A DNA stretch of 64,000 nucleotides from DATAGF01 sp963813355 (GCA_963813355.1 CAWEYS010000029.1:124001-188000), one strand, 5' to 3'. Positions 50,415-59,493 are shown, numbered from the stretch's first letter. Notes: a model not told the origin generated them from the sequence alone. Translations and numbers: made by a program.

Positions 50415-51755
50415 ATGCCCGAGCTCCAGCGCACCTATCGCGGGTCCGCCGCGCGCCCCGAGGAGGACCTCGACCGGCGCGGCCCCGAGCGCGCCATCGT
50501 GATCGCCTCGCTGCCCGGCGACGCCGAGGAGGGCGACCGCCTGGCCGAGTTCGAGGAGCTCCTGCGCACCGCGGGCGCGGAGGTCGTCGAGACCCTCGTC
50601 CAGCGCCGCGAGCAGCCGGTGCCGCGCACCTACCTCGGCAAGGGCCGGCTGGAGGAGCTGAAGCTCGCGGTCGAGCGGCGCGCGCCGGACCTGGTGGCCG
50701 CCGAGGGCCCGCTGACCCCCGGTCAGCAGCGCTCGCTCGAGGACCGCCTGAAGACCCGCGTCGTGGACCGGACGGCGGTGATCCTCGACATCTTCGCCCA
50801 GCACGCGCGGTCGGCCGAGGGCAAGCTGCAGGTCGAGCTCGCGCAGCTCGAGTACTCCTATGCCCGGCAGGAGGGCCTCTGGCAGCACCTGGAGCGCCTG
50901 GGCGGCGGCGTCGGCACGCGGGGCCCCGGCGAGACCCAGCTCGAGTCGGACCGGCGCCTGCTGCGCAGCCGCATGGCCACGCTGCGCCGGCGCCTGCGCG
51001 ACGTCGCCCGCTCGCGCGAGACCCAGCGGGAGCGCCGGGCGGCCGCGCCCGCGCCGCGCATCGCGCTCGCCGGCTACACCAACGCGGGCAAGTCGAGCCT
51101 CATGAACGCCCTCACCGGGGCGGGCGTCAGGGCCGACGACGCGCTCTTCGAGACCCTCGACCCGACCACGCGCCGCGTGGCGGCCGACGGGCACGAGCTG
51201 CTGCTGTCGGACACCGTCGGGTTCATTCGCAACCTGCCGCACCAGCTCGTGACCGCCTTCTCGGCCACGCTGGAAGAGGTGCGCGACGCCGACCTGATCC
51301 TCCACGTCGCCGACGCGCACGAGCCGGAGGGGCGCCGCGCCGCCCAGGCGCGGGCCGTCGCCGACGTGCTGGACGACATCGGCGCCTCGCAGGTCCCGCG
51401 CCTGGTGGTGCTCAACAAGATCGACCTCGTCCCGGCCGACGAGCGCGCCGCGCTGGCCAACCGCCAGCCCCGCGCCGTGCGCGTCTCGGCCGTCACCGGC
51501 GAGGGCCTCGACGAGCTGCGAAGCCGCCTGGCCGACGCCGCCCGCGCCGGCCTCACGCCGGTCGAGCTGACGATCCCCTACGCGCAGTCAGGGCTGATCT
51601 CGGCCGTCTACTCGGACGGGCGCGAGATCGAGCAGGAGTCGACGGAGGAGGGCACGCGCGTCCGCGCCCTGATGCCCCCCGCCGCGGCCGCCCGCCTGCG
51701 CGCCGCGCTCAACGGCGGGGCCTCGTCGCCGAAGCCGGCTCCAAAGGGGTCTTGA
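50415..51755 (+). CDS. hflX: Ribosome-associated GTPase HflX
   Basis: GTPase that splits stalled or heat-damaged ribosomes, about 446 residues. N-terminal domain with TYLGKGRLEELKLAV; glycine-rich GGGVGTRGPGETQLESDRR; G1 GYTNAGKSS; G3 LLSDTVGFI; G4 LNKIDLV; SAVTGEG for G5. The ATG at 50415 follows GGAG directly; a TTG at 50409 is the alternative. Its stop overlaps the first bases of structured repeat copy 4. It is divergent from the exported repeat gene. Confidence 0.95.
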   Translation: MPELQRTYRGSAARPEEDLDRRGPERAIVIASLPGDAEEGDRLAEFEELLRTAGAEVVETLVQRREQPVPRTYLGKGRLEELKLAVERRAPDLVAAEGPLTPGQQRSLEDRLKTRVVDRTAVILDIFAQHARSAEGKLQVELAQLEYSYARQEGLWQHLERLGGGVGTRGPGETQLESDRRLLRSRMATLRRRLRDVARSRETQRERRAAAPAPRIALAGYTNAGKSSLMNALTGAGVRADDALFETLDPTTRRVAADGHELLLSDTVGFIRNLPHQLVTAFSATLEEVRDADLILHVADAHEPEGRRAAQARAVADVLDDIGASQVPRLVVLNKIDLVPADERAALANRQPRAVRVSAVTGEGLDELRSRLADAARAGLTPVELTIPYAQSGLISAVYSDGREIEQESTEEGTRVRALMPPAAAARLRAALNGGASSPKPAPKGS

Positions 51756-51857
51756 CCTTTCCGGCGCCCGTCCCGCCGAAGGCGGTGCGCCGGTCTGCCG
51801 GAGGCCCCGGCCAGGGGCCGGAGGCGCGCATGCCGGCCCGCAAGAGGCCGGCATCCG
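51753..51857 (+). repeat. Dispersed structured repeat, copy 4
   Basis: Begins at the hflX stop with TGACCTTTCCGGCG. H1 is CCGGCG (51761-51766) with CGCCGG (51788-51793), enclosing CCGCC-GAA-GGCGG. H2 is GGCCCC (51803-51808) with GGGGCC (51814-51819), loop GGCCA. H3 is ATGCCGGCC (51830-51838) with GGCCGGCAT (51846-51854), loop CGCAAGA. The first 60 bases are the exact reverse complement of 3525-3584. It lies between convergent hflX and the transpeptidase gene. Confidence 0.78.
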
Positions 51858-51866
51858 CTCCGTCGC

Positions 51867-52880
51867 TCACACGATCCGGACCGGGGTCCCGACCTCGATC
51901 TGGTCGTAGAGGTACTCGGCGTCGCCGATGTACATGCGGATGCAGCCGTGGCTGGCAGCCGTGCCGACGGAGCTCGACACCGGCGTCCCGTGGATGCCGA
52001 TGGCGGGGGCCGACGTGCCCATCCAGCGGGTGCCGAGGGGGTTGCTGACCCCCGGGGGCACCGGCCCGAGACCGGCGGCCCAGGGCGAGTCCGGCGGGAA
52101 CCAGGTGGGGTTGCGCTGCTTGGTGACGATGTGGAAGGTGCCGGACGGCGTCGGATAGGCGGCCTGGCCGACGGCGATCCCGAAGGTGCGGCGCTTACCG
52201 GCGCGCCAGAGGGTGAGGCGGTAGGCGTTGCGCTCGATGATGATCGCGGGCCCCACGGAGGTGACCGCCGGGCGCACGCGCTTGGACGGGAGCGGGTAGA
52301 CGGGGCGGTCCCGGACCAGGATCGCCTGCTCGACGGCCGTCGCCGCCTTCGAGACGTCGATGGCGACGCCCACCCGGGGCTTGCTGACGACCGGGGTGGC
52401 CCCGTTGAAGGAGAGCGAGGCGTCCTTGGCGGGGAGGTCGTACGTCGCGGCCCGCAGCGAGAGCACGGCGCGCAGGCGCTTGCGGTCGACCTTCTGGCGC
52501 AGCGGGACCGTGACCCCCTCGGGCGGCAGCGGCTTCGAGCGGCCGAACAGCAGCGCGCCGTCGAGGGCGTAGTCGACGTCGGCGGTGTAGCCGGTCGTGA
52601 CCGGGTCGATGGCGAGTGTCCGGCTCCGGAAGGTCACGGGCACCTTGGCGCGGCGCGGCGCGACGTACTGGGCCAGCACCGCCTCGCGGGCGGCGGCGCG
52701 GGTGAGGCCGCCGACCTGCACCCCGGCGATCGTCACGCCCGGGGAGATGACCCCCGGCGGCAGCGCGGGCGGCGCGGGCGGCACGGGCGCGGGCACCTGC
52801 GCGCCCGCGAGCGCGGGCAGCGCCGCGGCGCACGCCGCGGCGGCGACGATCACCCCGCCGAACCGCTTCGCCAACCCCAT
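51867..52880 (-). CDS. L,D-transpeptidase (YkuD) with peptidoglycan-binding domain
   Basis: Exported enzyme making 3-3 cross-links in peptidoglycan, about 337 residues from ATG 52880. A signal peptide (RFGGVIVAAAACAAALPALAGA) precedes a proline-rich linker. A PG_binding_4-like domain follows (VTIAGVQVGGLTRAAAREAVLAQY). The C-terminal YkuD domain has the catalytic HGTPVSSSVGTAASHGCIRM with the active cysteine. An upstream in-frame ATG at 52916 would add 12 residues. It is convergent with hflX. Confidence 0.93.
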   Translation of the reverse strand: MGLAKRFGGVIVAAAACAAALPALAGAQVPAPVPPAPPALPPGVISPGVTIAGVQVGGLTRAAAREAVLAQYVAPRRAKVPVTFRSRTLAIDPVTTGYTADVDYALDGALLFGRSKPLPPEGVTVPLRQKVDRKRLRAVLSLRAATYDLPAKDASLSFNGATPVVSKPRVGVAIDVSKAATAVEQAILVRDRPVYPLPSKRVRPAVTSVGPAIIIERNAYRLTLWRAGKRRTFGIAVGQAAYPTPSGTFHIVTKQRNPTWFPPDSPWAAGLGPVPPGVSNPLGTRWMGTSAPAIGIHGTPVSSSVGTAASHGCIRMYIGDAEYLYDQIEVGTPVRIV

Positions 52881-53127
52881 ACGGACACCCCGCTCGCCAG
52901 CCGACAGGCGGCGCATCCTAGCGGAGCGGCGGCACGCGCCCCCGCGGGAGCGGTGCGGCGGGCCCGGCCAGGGCGCCGCTCATGTGTTAGGTGGCCCTCA
53001 TCAAATACATGTGGCGACCCTTGCGGAGGAGCGGCCGCCTGTGCCGGCGCCTGACGGTCGCCGAGGTTGCGCTGGGCCACCGCGCCGTCGCTCACCGCGG
53101 TGCGCACCGTCGGCCTGCGCCAGCGCC
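52881..53127. other. Intergenic region upstream of the transpeptidase
   Basis: About 247 bases. An A+T-richer patch at about 52981-53011 contains the inverted pair CATGT and ACATG, 21 bases apart, and may be the transpeptidase promoter or an operator. The rest is G+C-rich with no convincing open frame. The stop of efeB lies at its right edge. Confidence 0.4.
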
Positions 53128-54366
53128 CTAGGCGACGAGCGCCTCGCCGAGGTAGGACCCGCCCTCGGCGCCGGGGAGGGCGAAGAAGAAGCCACCGCCC
53201 TCGGGGAGGATGTACTCCTCCAGGGGCTCGCCCGTGAGGCGTGCCTGCACCGCGAGGAACCCGCGCTCGAGGCTGCGCTGGTAGCACACGAAGGCGAGGC
53301 CCTGGTCGAGCCGGCCCGCGCGGTCGTAGCCGCGGGCGTAGGAGAACCCGCGGCGCAGGATCAGGCTGTCGGCCGTCCCCGGCGTGCGCGGGTTGGCGAG
53401 CCGGATGTGCGCGTCGAGCGGGGTGGTCTCGCCCTGAGGGTCGGAGGCGTAGTCGGGCGTGTCCGTCTCGTGCTCCATGCCGAGCGGCGCGCCGCTCACC
53501 TTGTGGCGGCCCATGATGGCCTCCTGCTCGGCGAGGGGGGTGCGGTCCCAGAACTCGACGAACATGCGGATGACGCGCACCACGTGGTAGGAGCCGCCGA
53601 CCGCCCAGGAGGGCTCGCCGTCGCCCTCGGCCACCCAGACGTACCGGTCCATCGTCGTCGCCGCCTCGGCGTCGAGGTTGGCGGTGCCGTCGATGAAGCC
53701 CATCAGGTTGCGCGGCGAGCCGGTGGAGCGCGGCGCCGTGCTGCCGCGGCGCGTGAACCCGTCGAGCACCCAGCGCAGGACCAGCGTCGACCGGGTCCGC
53801 CGCATGAGCTGGCGGATGGCGAAGAGCGCGGTGTCGGGGTGCTCCGCCTCGATGGAGATGAGCAGGTCGCCGTGGCTGCGCTCGGGGTCGAGCCGGTCGT
53901 TGGAGACGAAGGGCATCGTCACGAGCTCGCGCGGCCGGCGGTCCGACAGGCCGTAGCGGTCGTCGAAGAGCGAGGCGCCGACGCTCACCACGACGGTCAG
54001 GTTGTCCGCCGCGGGGTGGGGGCCGAGGATCCCCGAATCGACCGGCGGGTAGGCGGGATCGCGCCCCGCCGGCGGGTGGCCCTCCATCAGGCCCGTGATC
54101 TCGTCGGTCAGGTCGCGCAGGAGGTCGCGCAGCTCGCCCCGGTCGCGGGCCAGCACGGCGAACGAGGCCATGAGCGCCGTTGCCGGCGCCGGCTCCAGGG
54201 TGATGCCGGCCTGATGGGCGCCGGCGAAGCCCACGAAGCGGGCGCCGGCCGCGGCGGCGTCGTCGTCCCCCCCGCCGCACGCGGCGGCGGCCAGGAGGCC
54301 GCCGCCGACAGCCGCCCCGCCGGCCCCGGCGAGGAAGGCGCGACGGGAGATTCCGCCCCGGCTCAC
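53128..54366 (-). CDS. efeB: Tat-exported Dyp-type heme peroxidase EfeB
   Basis: About 412 residues. The signal has the twin-arginine motif SRRAFLAGAGGAAVGG. The peroxidase domain has the GXXDG motif in LMGFIDGTANLD, the heme-ligand region DAHIRLANPRT, and LILRRGFSYARGYD with the distal arginine. EfeB works with EfeO in ferrous iron or heme-iron uptake. The GTG at 54366 overlaps the efeO stop (GTGA); the upstream open frame lacks signal features. The permease gene efeU is not adjacent. Confidence 0.93.
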   Translation of the reverse strand: MSRGGISRRAFLAGAGGAAVGGGLLAAAACGGGDDDAAAAGARFVGFAGAHQAGITLEPAPATALMASFAVLARDRGELRDLLRDLTDEITGLMEGHPPAGRDPAYPPVDSGILGPHPAADNLTVVVSVGASLFDDRYGLSDRRPRELVTMPFVSNDRLDPERSHGDLLISIEAEHPDTALFAIRQLMRRTRSTLVLRWVLDGFTRRGSTAPRSTGSPRNLMGFIDGTANLDAEAATTMDRYVWVAEGDGEPSWAVGGSYHVVRVIRMFVEFWDRTPLAEQEAIMGRHKVSGAPLGMEHETDTPDYASDPQGETTPLDAHIRLANPRTPGTADSLILRRGFSYARGYDRAGRLDQGLAFVCYQRSLERGFLAVQARLTGEPLEEYILPEGGGFFFALPGAEGGSYLGEALVA

Positions 54367-55378
54367 GAGAGTCCGAGCGCCCCCGGGACGAGCGCCAGGT
54401 CCTCCGAGAGGCCGGCGAGCTGTGCCTTCATCTGGTCGATCTGCTGCTGGGTGACCGTCGTGCCCGGGCACAGGCCGGAAGGGTATTCGTCGTTCTGCTG
54501 GCAGAAGAGGACCCAGCCGTCGCCGTCCTTCAGCGGCTCGAGGCTCGCCTGGATCTCGTCGAACCCGGTCTGGATGCGCGCGAGCAGCTCGGGATCGGCC
54601 TGCTCGAGCGCCGGGGTGAGCACGGCGATGACCTCCTCGGCCCCCTCGACGTTGGCGTTGAAGTCCCAGAGGTCGGTCTTGGAGTAGCGGTCCTCCTCGC
54701 CGGTGATCTTGCCCTGGGAGACCTCCTCGATCAGCTCCGACGCGCCCAGGGCGACGGCCGCGGGCGGGATCTCCAGCGTCGCGAGCTCGGTCTTCAGCGT
54801 CTGGAGGTCCTCGTCGAGCTTGTTGGCGAAGCGCGCCGCGCCCTGGGTGGTGTTGCGGTTCCAGAGGAGGTACTCGAGGCGGTGCCAGCCGGTGAAGGTC
54901 GGGTCGTTCGGGCCGGCGAAGTCGTCCACGCGGGCGTCCACGGCGCCGTCGATCTGCTCGACCAGGCCGGCGATCGGCTCGATCCGCTCCCAGCCCTCGC
55001 GGCTGGGGGCGTAGGCCGCCCGCGCCGCCTGCAGGTCACCCGCCCGGACGGCGTCCGTGAAGGTCGTCGTCGCGGCGATGGTCTCGTCCACCTGCTGGGA
55101 CACGTAGTCGGAGTACTCCGCCACGCCCGACGCCACGAGCGCGTCGCCGGTGCCGGCCGTCTGGGTGTCCTCGAGCGACAGCCCGGTCCCCGAGGCGCTG
55201 CCGGACGCCGAGCCCGAGCCGAGCCGGAGCCGGAGCCCGAGCCGGAGCCCGACGCGGAAGCTGAGCCGTCGGTCCCCACCTGGCGGACGTCGGATCCGTC
55301 GTCCGAGCCGCACGCGGCCGCCGCCAACGCGAGCGGGATCGCGCACAGGAGCAGGAGAGTGGTCAGGCGACGAGCCAT
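54363..55378 (-). CDS. efeO: Iron uptake lipoprotein EfeO (M75/imelysin-like), one frameshift
   Basis: Extracytoplasmic iron-binding component of the Efe system. ATG 55378 gives MARRLTTLLLLCAIPLALAAAACGSDDGSD, a lipoprotein signal with lipobox AAAC. A Gly/Ser linker follows, and within it a frameshift near 55220 occurs in the repetitive GGCTCC tract. The M75 domain contains the GWHRLEYLLWNRN motif (HxxE) and KTDLWDFNANVEGAEEVI. The length is about 338 residues. It lacks the cupredoxin domain found in some EfeO proteins. A candidate DtxR/IdeR box lies 35-53 bases upstream. Confidence 0.88.
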
Positions 55379-55412
55379 CGAGAGGGCCTCCGGGGACGGA
55401 TTGGCGTAGAAG

Positions 55413-55431
55413 CGGAGTGAGGCTACCCGAA
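55413..55431 (-). promoter_or_regulatory. Candidate DtxR/IdeR iron box upstream of efeO
   Basis: On the minus strand TTCGGGTAGCCTCACTCCG matches the actinobacterial DtxR/IdeR consensus (TTAGGTTAGSCTAACCTAA) at about 12 of 19 positions, with the core TAGCCT intact. It is well placed to block efeO transcription. Consensus known from corynebacteria and mycobacteria; binding here is inferred. Confidence 0.4.
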
Positions 55432-55586
55432 TGCGGCAGCGTCGGCCAGACGACATCTGCCTTTGATCGTGGCGGCGGCGGCGGCGGACCCCGGCGCCCT
55501 CGCGGGATCCGAGCCGATCGCTACTGTCTCCCGGATATCGGGGGCGACCGAGGGGGCATCCGCCGATCGCCAGGCGTCGAGCAGGG

Positions 55587-55994
55587 GTGGAGGAGAACGA
55601 GGCCTACAGCGTGGCCCTCGGTGACGATCCCGCCGAGATCGCCGAGGTCCGCGCGGCGGTGCGCGACCTCGCCGTGGGCAGCGGCTTCGCCGAGCGCGCG
55701 GGCGACCTGGTGCTGGCCCTGGACGAGGTGATCGCCAACGCCCAGGAGCACGGCCGCCCCCCGATCAAGGTCCGCGCGTGGGCCGACGGGCGCCTGGTGG
55801 TCGAGGTCGCCGACGCCGGCGCGGGCTTCGACCGCGCGCGTGTGTGGAAGACCCACCCGCCCCCGCCCCTGGGTCGCCGCGGCCGCGGCCTCTGGATCAT
55901 CCGCCAGCTCACGGACCTCGTCGCGATCAGCTCGGGCGCCGACGGCACGACCGTGCGCATCGAGCTCTCGCCCGACCCGCACATCGGCGCCTGA
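55587..55994 (+). CDS. Anti-sigma regulatory factor, RsbW-type ATPase
   Basis: A 135-residue GHKL-fold serine kinase or anti-sigma factor. It has VLALDEVIANAQEHGRPP (N box), VVEVADAGAGFD (G1) and GRRGRGLWIIRQLTDLVAIS (G2), in the RsbW/SpoIIAB order. It starts at GTG 55587. No partner sigma factor or anti-anti-sigma gene is adjacent, so its target is unknown. It may belong to a stress-response partner-switching network. Confidence 0.88.
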   Translation: MEENEAYSVALGDDPAEIAEVRAAVRDLAVGSGFAERAGDLVLALDEVIANAQEHGRPPIKVRAWADGRLVVEVADAGAGFDRARVWKTHPPPPLGRRGRGLWIIRQLTDLVAISSGADGTTVRIELSPDPHIGA

Positions 55995-55998
55995 CCCC

Positions 55999-56409
55999 CT
56001 AGGCCCGGGCCTCCTGGGCGGCCGCCTGGGCGACCGGCGCGAGCCCGCCGACGCGCACCACGTCGCGCATCGACAGGATGCCGGCCAGCTCCGAGCCCTC
56101 GAACACCAGGACGTGGCGCACGCCGTGCTTGACCATGAGCGTGGCCGCGTCGGCGATGGGCCAGTCCGGGGCGGCCGTGACCACCTGGTGCGTCATCCGG
56201 TCCTCGACGAGCGCGGTGGCCGGGTCGTCGCCCGCCGCGACGGCGCGGAGCAGGTCGCGCTCGGTGACGACGCCGGGGCCGGGGAGGGTGTGGTCGAGGA
56301 CGACGGCGGCGCCGGTCCTGTTCTGGACCATCCGCACGGCGGCCTGCCGAAGGGTGTGCTCGGGCCCCACGATCGCGCTTATCGGGCTCATGGCGTCCTT
56401 CACCCGCAT
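55999..56409 (-). CDS. Two-CBS-domain protein
   Basis: A 136-residue protein made of a CBS pair: MRVKDAMSPISAIVGPEHTLRQAAVRMVQNRTGAAVVLD, VVTERDLLRAVAAG, then VEDRMTHQVVTAAPDWPIADAATLMVKHGVRHVLVFEGSELAGILSMRDVVR. CBS pairs bind adenosine nucleotides and act as energy sensors. It stands alone, convergent with the anti-sigma gene. ATG 56409 follows GGGGAGGGG. Confidence 0.93.
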   Translation of the reverse strand: MRVKDAMSPISAIVGPEHTLRQAAVRMVQNRTGAAVVLDHTLPGPGVVTERDLLRAVAAGDDPATALVEDRMTHQVVTAAPDWPIADAATLMVKHGVRHVLVFEGSELAGILSMRDVVRVGGLAPVAQAAAQEARA

Positions 56410-56491
56410 CGCGTCCCCTCCCCCCATCGTGACGTTTGTTGCTAGCGCGAGGTTGACACGGCGGCGCCGGGGAATCAATCCGTTGTTCCGG

Positions 56492-56507
56492 GGGGCGACG
56501 GCGCCCC
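56492..56507 (-). terminator. Short G+C hairpin after glgP
   Basis: GGGGCG (56492-56497) and CGCCCC (56502-56507) with a 4-base loop, seven bases beyond the glgP stop. No T-run; weak support. Confidence 0.3.
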
Positions 56508-56513
56508 GAACCG

Positions 56514-59060
56514 TCAGTCGGGCTCCCAGGCGATCAGGAAGGACGGGTCGGGCCCGCCGCCGTTGGGGCGCACCGGCACGACCCGCGAGGCCACCGCCAT
56601 GCGGCCGCTCTCGGCCGCCGGCACCTCGGCCACGAACCGGTGCTCGCCCCCGGCCGCGCCGCGGTGGGCCGCCGGCACCACGGCGCGCGGCGAGACGCCT
56701 CCCTCGCCGTCCGGCTCCCCCGCGACGACCTCGACGCGGACGTCGTCGACGGACAGGCCGCCCAGCGTGACCAGCGCCTCGACGGCGACCTCGGACCCCA
56801 CCGGCACCGGCCCCGCCGCGCGCACGCTGCTGCGCACGCTCACCTCGGGCCACGAGGCCCGCATCCGCTCGCGCCAGCCGGCGAGCTCGCGCGCGGCCGC
56901 CCCGCCGCCGGCGTCCAGGCCGGCGGCCGCGCGGTGGGCGGGCAGGTAGGCGCGCTCGGCGTAGTCGCGGACCATGCGGCCGGTGTTGAAGGCGGCCCCC
57001 AGGCGGCGGATCGAGGCCGTCATCATCGCCGTCCACTCGCGGGGGCGCCCGGAGGAGTCGCGCTGGAAGAACAGCGGGATCACCTCGCGCTCGAGCAGCG
57101 TGTAGAGCGCCTCGGCCTCGACGGCGTCGTTCTCCTCGGGATCCTCGTACTGCTCCCCCGATCCGATGGCCCACCCGGCGTCCGGCGAGTAGCCCTCGGC
57201 CCACCACCCGTCGAGCACCGACAGGTTCAGGGCGCCGTTGACGGCCGCCTTCATGCCGCTGGTGCCCGAGGCCTCGAGCGGGCGGCGCGGCACGTTCAGC
57301 CACACGTCGGCGCCCTGCACGAGGTAGCGGGCGACGTGCATGTCGTAGTCCTCGAGGAAGACGATGCGGTCGCGCAGCAGGGGGCGCTGCGACTCGCGCA
57401 CCACACCGCGCAGCACGTCCTTTCCGGGCCCGTCGGCCGGGTGCGCCTTGCCGGCGACGATCAGCTGCACGGGCCGCTTCTCGTCGCCGAGCAGCCGGAC
57501 GAGCCGCTCGGGGTCGCGGAAGAGGAGGTTCGCCCGCTTGTAGGTGGCGAACCGGCGCGCGAAGCAGATGGTCAGGGCGTCGGGGCGGAGCGCGTCGTCG
57601 GCCGCCCGGCTGGCGAGGCGGCGCGAGCCCTGCCGCGCCCACTGGGCGCGCAGGCGCTCGCGCGCGAACAGCACCAGGCGCTCGCGCCGCAGCTCGTGCA
57701 CGCGCCACAGCTCCCCGCCGGGGATGGCGTCGGCGCGCTCCCACACGGCCGGGTCCTCCGGCCGCTCGCGCAGGCCGGGGCCGACGTAGCGGTCGAGCAG
57801 CTCCTGCATCTCGCGGCTGAGCCAGCTCGCGGTGTGGATGCCGTTGGTGATGCTGGCGATGGGCACCTCGTCGACCGGCAGCTCCGGCCAGAGCGCGCGC
57901 CACATGCGCCGCGACGTGTCGCCGTGCAGCTCCGCGACCCCGTTCGCGAAGCCCGATGTGCGCAGGGCGAGCGGCGTGAGGCCGAACGAGTCCTCCTCGC
58001 CGGGCTGGGACGCGAGCTGCGCGAGCGCCTCCCAGTCCATGCCGGCGCCCTCGGCCAGGGGCTCGAGGTAGGCGCGCGCCAGCTCCGGCTCGAAGGCCTC
58101 GTTCCCCGCCGGCACCGGCGTGTGGGTCGTGAAGACGGTGGAGGCCAGCACGCGCTCGCGCGCCTCGGCCGCGCCCATGCCGCCGTCGTCGATCATCGCG
58201 CGGATGCGCTCGAGGGCGAGCAGCGCCGAGTGCCCCTCGTTCATGTGGAAGACCGTGGGCGCGATGCCCGCCGCGGCGAGCGCGCGCACGCCCCCGACGC
58301 CGAGCAGGATCTCCTGGCGGATGCGCAGCTCGCGGTCGCCGCCGTAGAGGACGCCCGTGATGTCGCGCGCCTCGGGGGAGTTGCCCTCGACGTCGCAGTC
58401 GAGCAGCAGCAGCGGCACCCGGCCGACCTGGATCCGGCGGACGGCGGCCCGTACCGCCTCGCCGCCGATCTCGACCTCGACGGTGACGGGCCGCCCGTCG
58501 GGGCCGGGCTGGTCGGCCAGCGGCAGGTCGCCCCAATCCGTCGCCGGGTACCGCTCGCGCTGGCCGCCGTCCGGCCCGAGCGACTGGCGGAAGTACCCGC
58601 TGCGGTACAGCAGGCCGACCCCCACCAGCGGCACGCCGAGGTCGGAGGCCGACTTCAGGTGGTCTCCGGCCAGGATGCCGAGACCGCCCGAGTAGAGCGG
58701 GATGCCGGCGTCGAGGCCGAACTCGAGCGAGAAGTAGGCGACCCGCATCCCGGCGGCGTCGGGGTGGGCGCCGGGGAACCAGCCCTCGTCGTTCGCGTAG
58801 GCGTCGAGGCGGCGCGCGACGCGGGCGACCATCGCGACGAAGCTCTCGTCGGCCGCGGCGGCGTCGAGCTGCTCCTGGGGCAGCCTCCGCAGGAGCGCCA
58901 CCGGGTTCTGCTCGACGGCCTCCCAGCCCTCCGGATCGAGGCGGGCGAACAGCTCCTGCGCCTCGGGGTTCCAGGAGGTCCAGACGTTGCGCGCGATCTC
59001 CCCGAGCCACCCGAGGCGCTCGGGCAGGGCCGGGTGGACGTCAACCTCGTGGACCCTCAT
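56514..59060 (-). CDS. glgP: Alpha-glucan (glycogen) phosphorylase
   Basis: GT35 enzyme releasing glucose-1-phosphate from alpha-1,4-glucans, 848 residues, of the short bacterial type lacking the allosteric N-terminus. It begins RLGWLGEIARNVWTSWNPEA, with VAYFSLEFGLDAGIPLYSGGLGILAGDHLKSA. The PLP lysine is in EASGTSGMKAAVNGALNLSVLDGWW, and ITNGIHTASW and FARRFATYKRANLL are also present. It completes the degradative arm of the cluster. csrA lies 96 bases upstream on the same strand. GGGGGAG precedes the ATG. Confidence 0.96.
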   Translation of the reverse strand: MRVHEVDVHPALPERLGWLGEIARNVWTSWNPEAQELFARLDPEGWEAVEQNPVALLRRLPQEQLDAAAADESFVAMVARVARRLDAYANDEGWFPGAHPDAAGMRVAYFSLEFGLDAGIPLYSGGLGILAGDHLKSASDLGVPLVGVGLLYRSGYFRQSLGPDGGQRERYPATDWGDLPLADQPGPDGRPVTVEVEIGGEAVRAAVRRIQVGRVPLLLLDCDVEGNSPEARDITGVLYGGDRELRIRQEILLGVGGVRALAAAGIAPTVFHMNEGHSALLALERIRAMIDDGGMGAAEARERVLASTVFTTHTPVPAGNEAFEPELARAYLEPLAEGAGMDWEALAQLASQPGEEDSFGLTPLALRTSGFANGVAELHGDTSRRMWRALWPELPVDEVPIASITNGIHTASWLSREMQELLDRYVGPGLRERPEDPAVWERADAIPGGELWRVHELRRERLVLFARERLRAQWARQGSRRLASRAADDALRPDALTICFARRFATYKRANLLFRDPERLVRLLGDEKRPVQLIVAGKAHPADGPGKDVLRGVVRESQRPLLRDRIVFLEDYDMHVARYLVQGADVWLNVPRRPLEASGTSGMKAAVNGALNLSVLDGWWAEGYSPDAGWAIGSGEQYEDPEENDAVEAEALYTLLEREVIPLFFQRDSSGRPREWTAMMTASIRRLGAAFNTGRMVRDYAERAYLPAHRAAAGLDAGGGAAARELAGWRERMRASWPEVSVRSSVRAAGPVPVGSEVAVEALVTLGGLSVDDVRVEVVAGEPDGEGGVSPRAVVPAAHRGAAGGEHRFVAEVPAAESGRMAVASRVVPVRPNGGGPDPSFLIAWEPD

Positions 59061-59156
59061 GCGATCTCCCCCGTCGGAGCAGCCGTCACCGGCGCACGTT
59101 CACATCGGCGACGCCGCCCCCGCGCCACCCCGGGAGCGCGCATCATAGGCCCTGCC

Positions 59157-59390
59157 CTAGCGAGCGGCCTCGTCGGCCTCGCTGACCTGGGCGAGCGGCT
59201 CGCGCGCCTCGGACGCGGCCTCCAGGCTCTCGGCCTGGATCTCGAGGAAGACCTCCTTGCGGAACACCGGCACGCGCCGAGGCGCCTGGATCCCCAGCCG
59301 CACCTTCTCGCCGAGAACCGAGAGCACTGAGACCTCGATATCGTCGCCGATCATGATGCTCTGGTTCGCCTTGCGGGTGAGCACCAGCAT
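59157..59390 (-). CDS. csrA: Carbon storage regulator CsrA
   Basis: RNA-binding dimer that represses or stabilises mRNAs at GGA motifs. The protein has 77 residues. MLVLTRKANQSIMIGDDIEVSVLSVLGEKVRLGIQAPRRVPVFRKEV matches CsrA throughout, including the N-terminal LVLTRK and the RNA-contacting arginine in FRKEV. The tail is slightly longer than usual and acidic. Most csrA genes sit beside flagellar genes (fliW); here it is directly before glgP, echoing the classic control of glycogen in Escherichia coli. It is divergent from rpoZ. Confidence 0.95.
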   Translation of the reverse strand: MLVLTRKANQSIMIGDDIEVSVLSVLGEKVRLGIQAPRRVPVFRKEVFLEIQAESLEAASEAREPLAQVSEADEAAR

Positions 59391-59493
59391 GTGCCAGGCC
59401 TCCTGACGCCGGACGCGGCGGGTCGTCCTCCGACCGCGGGCGCTAGTATGTCCGGTCGGTTTCGAAGTGCCTATGAACGGTCGGGGAGGTTGG

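Noticed and set aside
55200..55270. Gly/Ser-coding GGCTCC tandem tract in efeO as a functional repeat
   Set aside because: Reads as a flexible linker after a lipoprotein signal; the frame break inside it is best explained by slippage or sequencing error.
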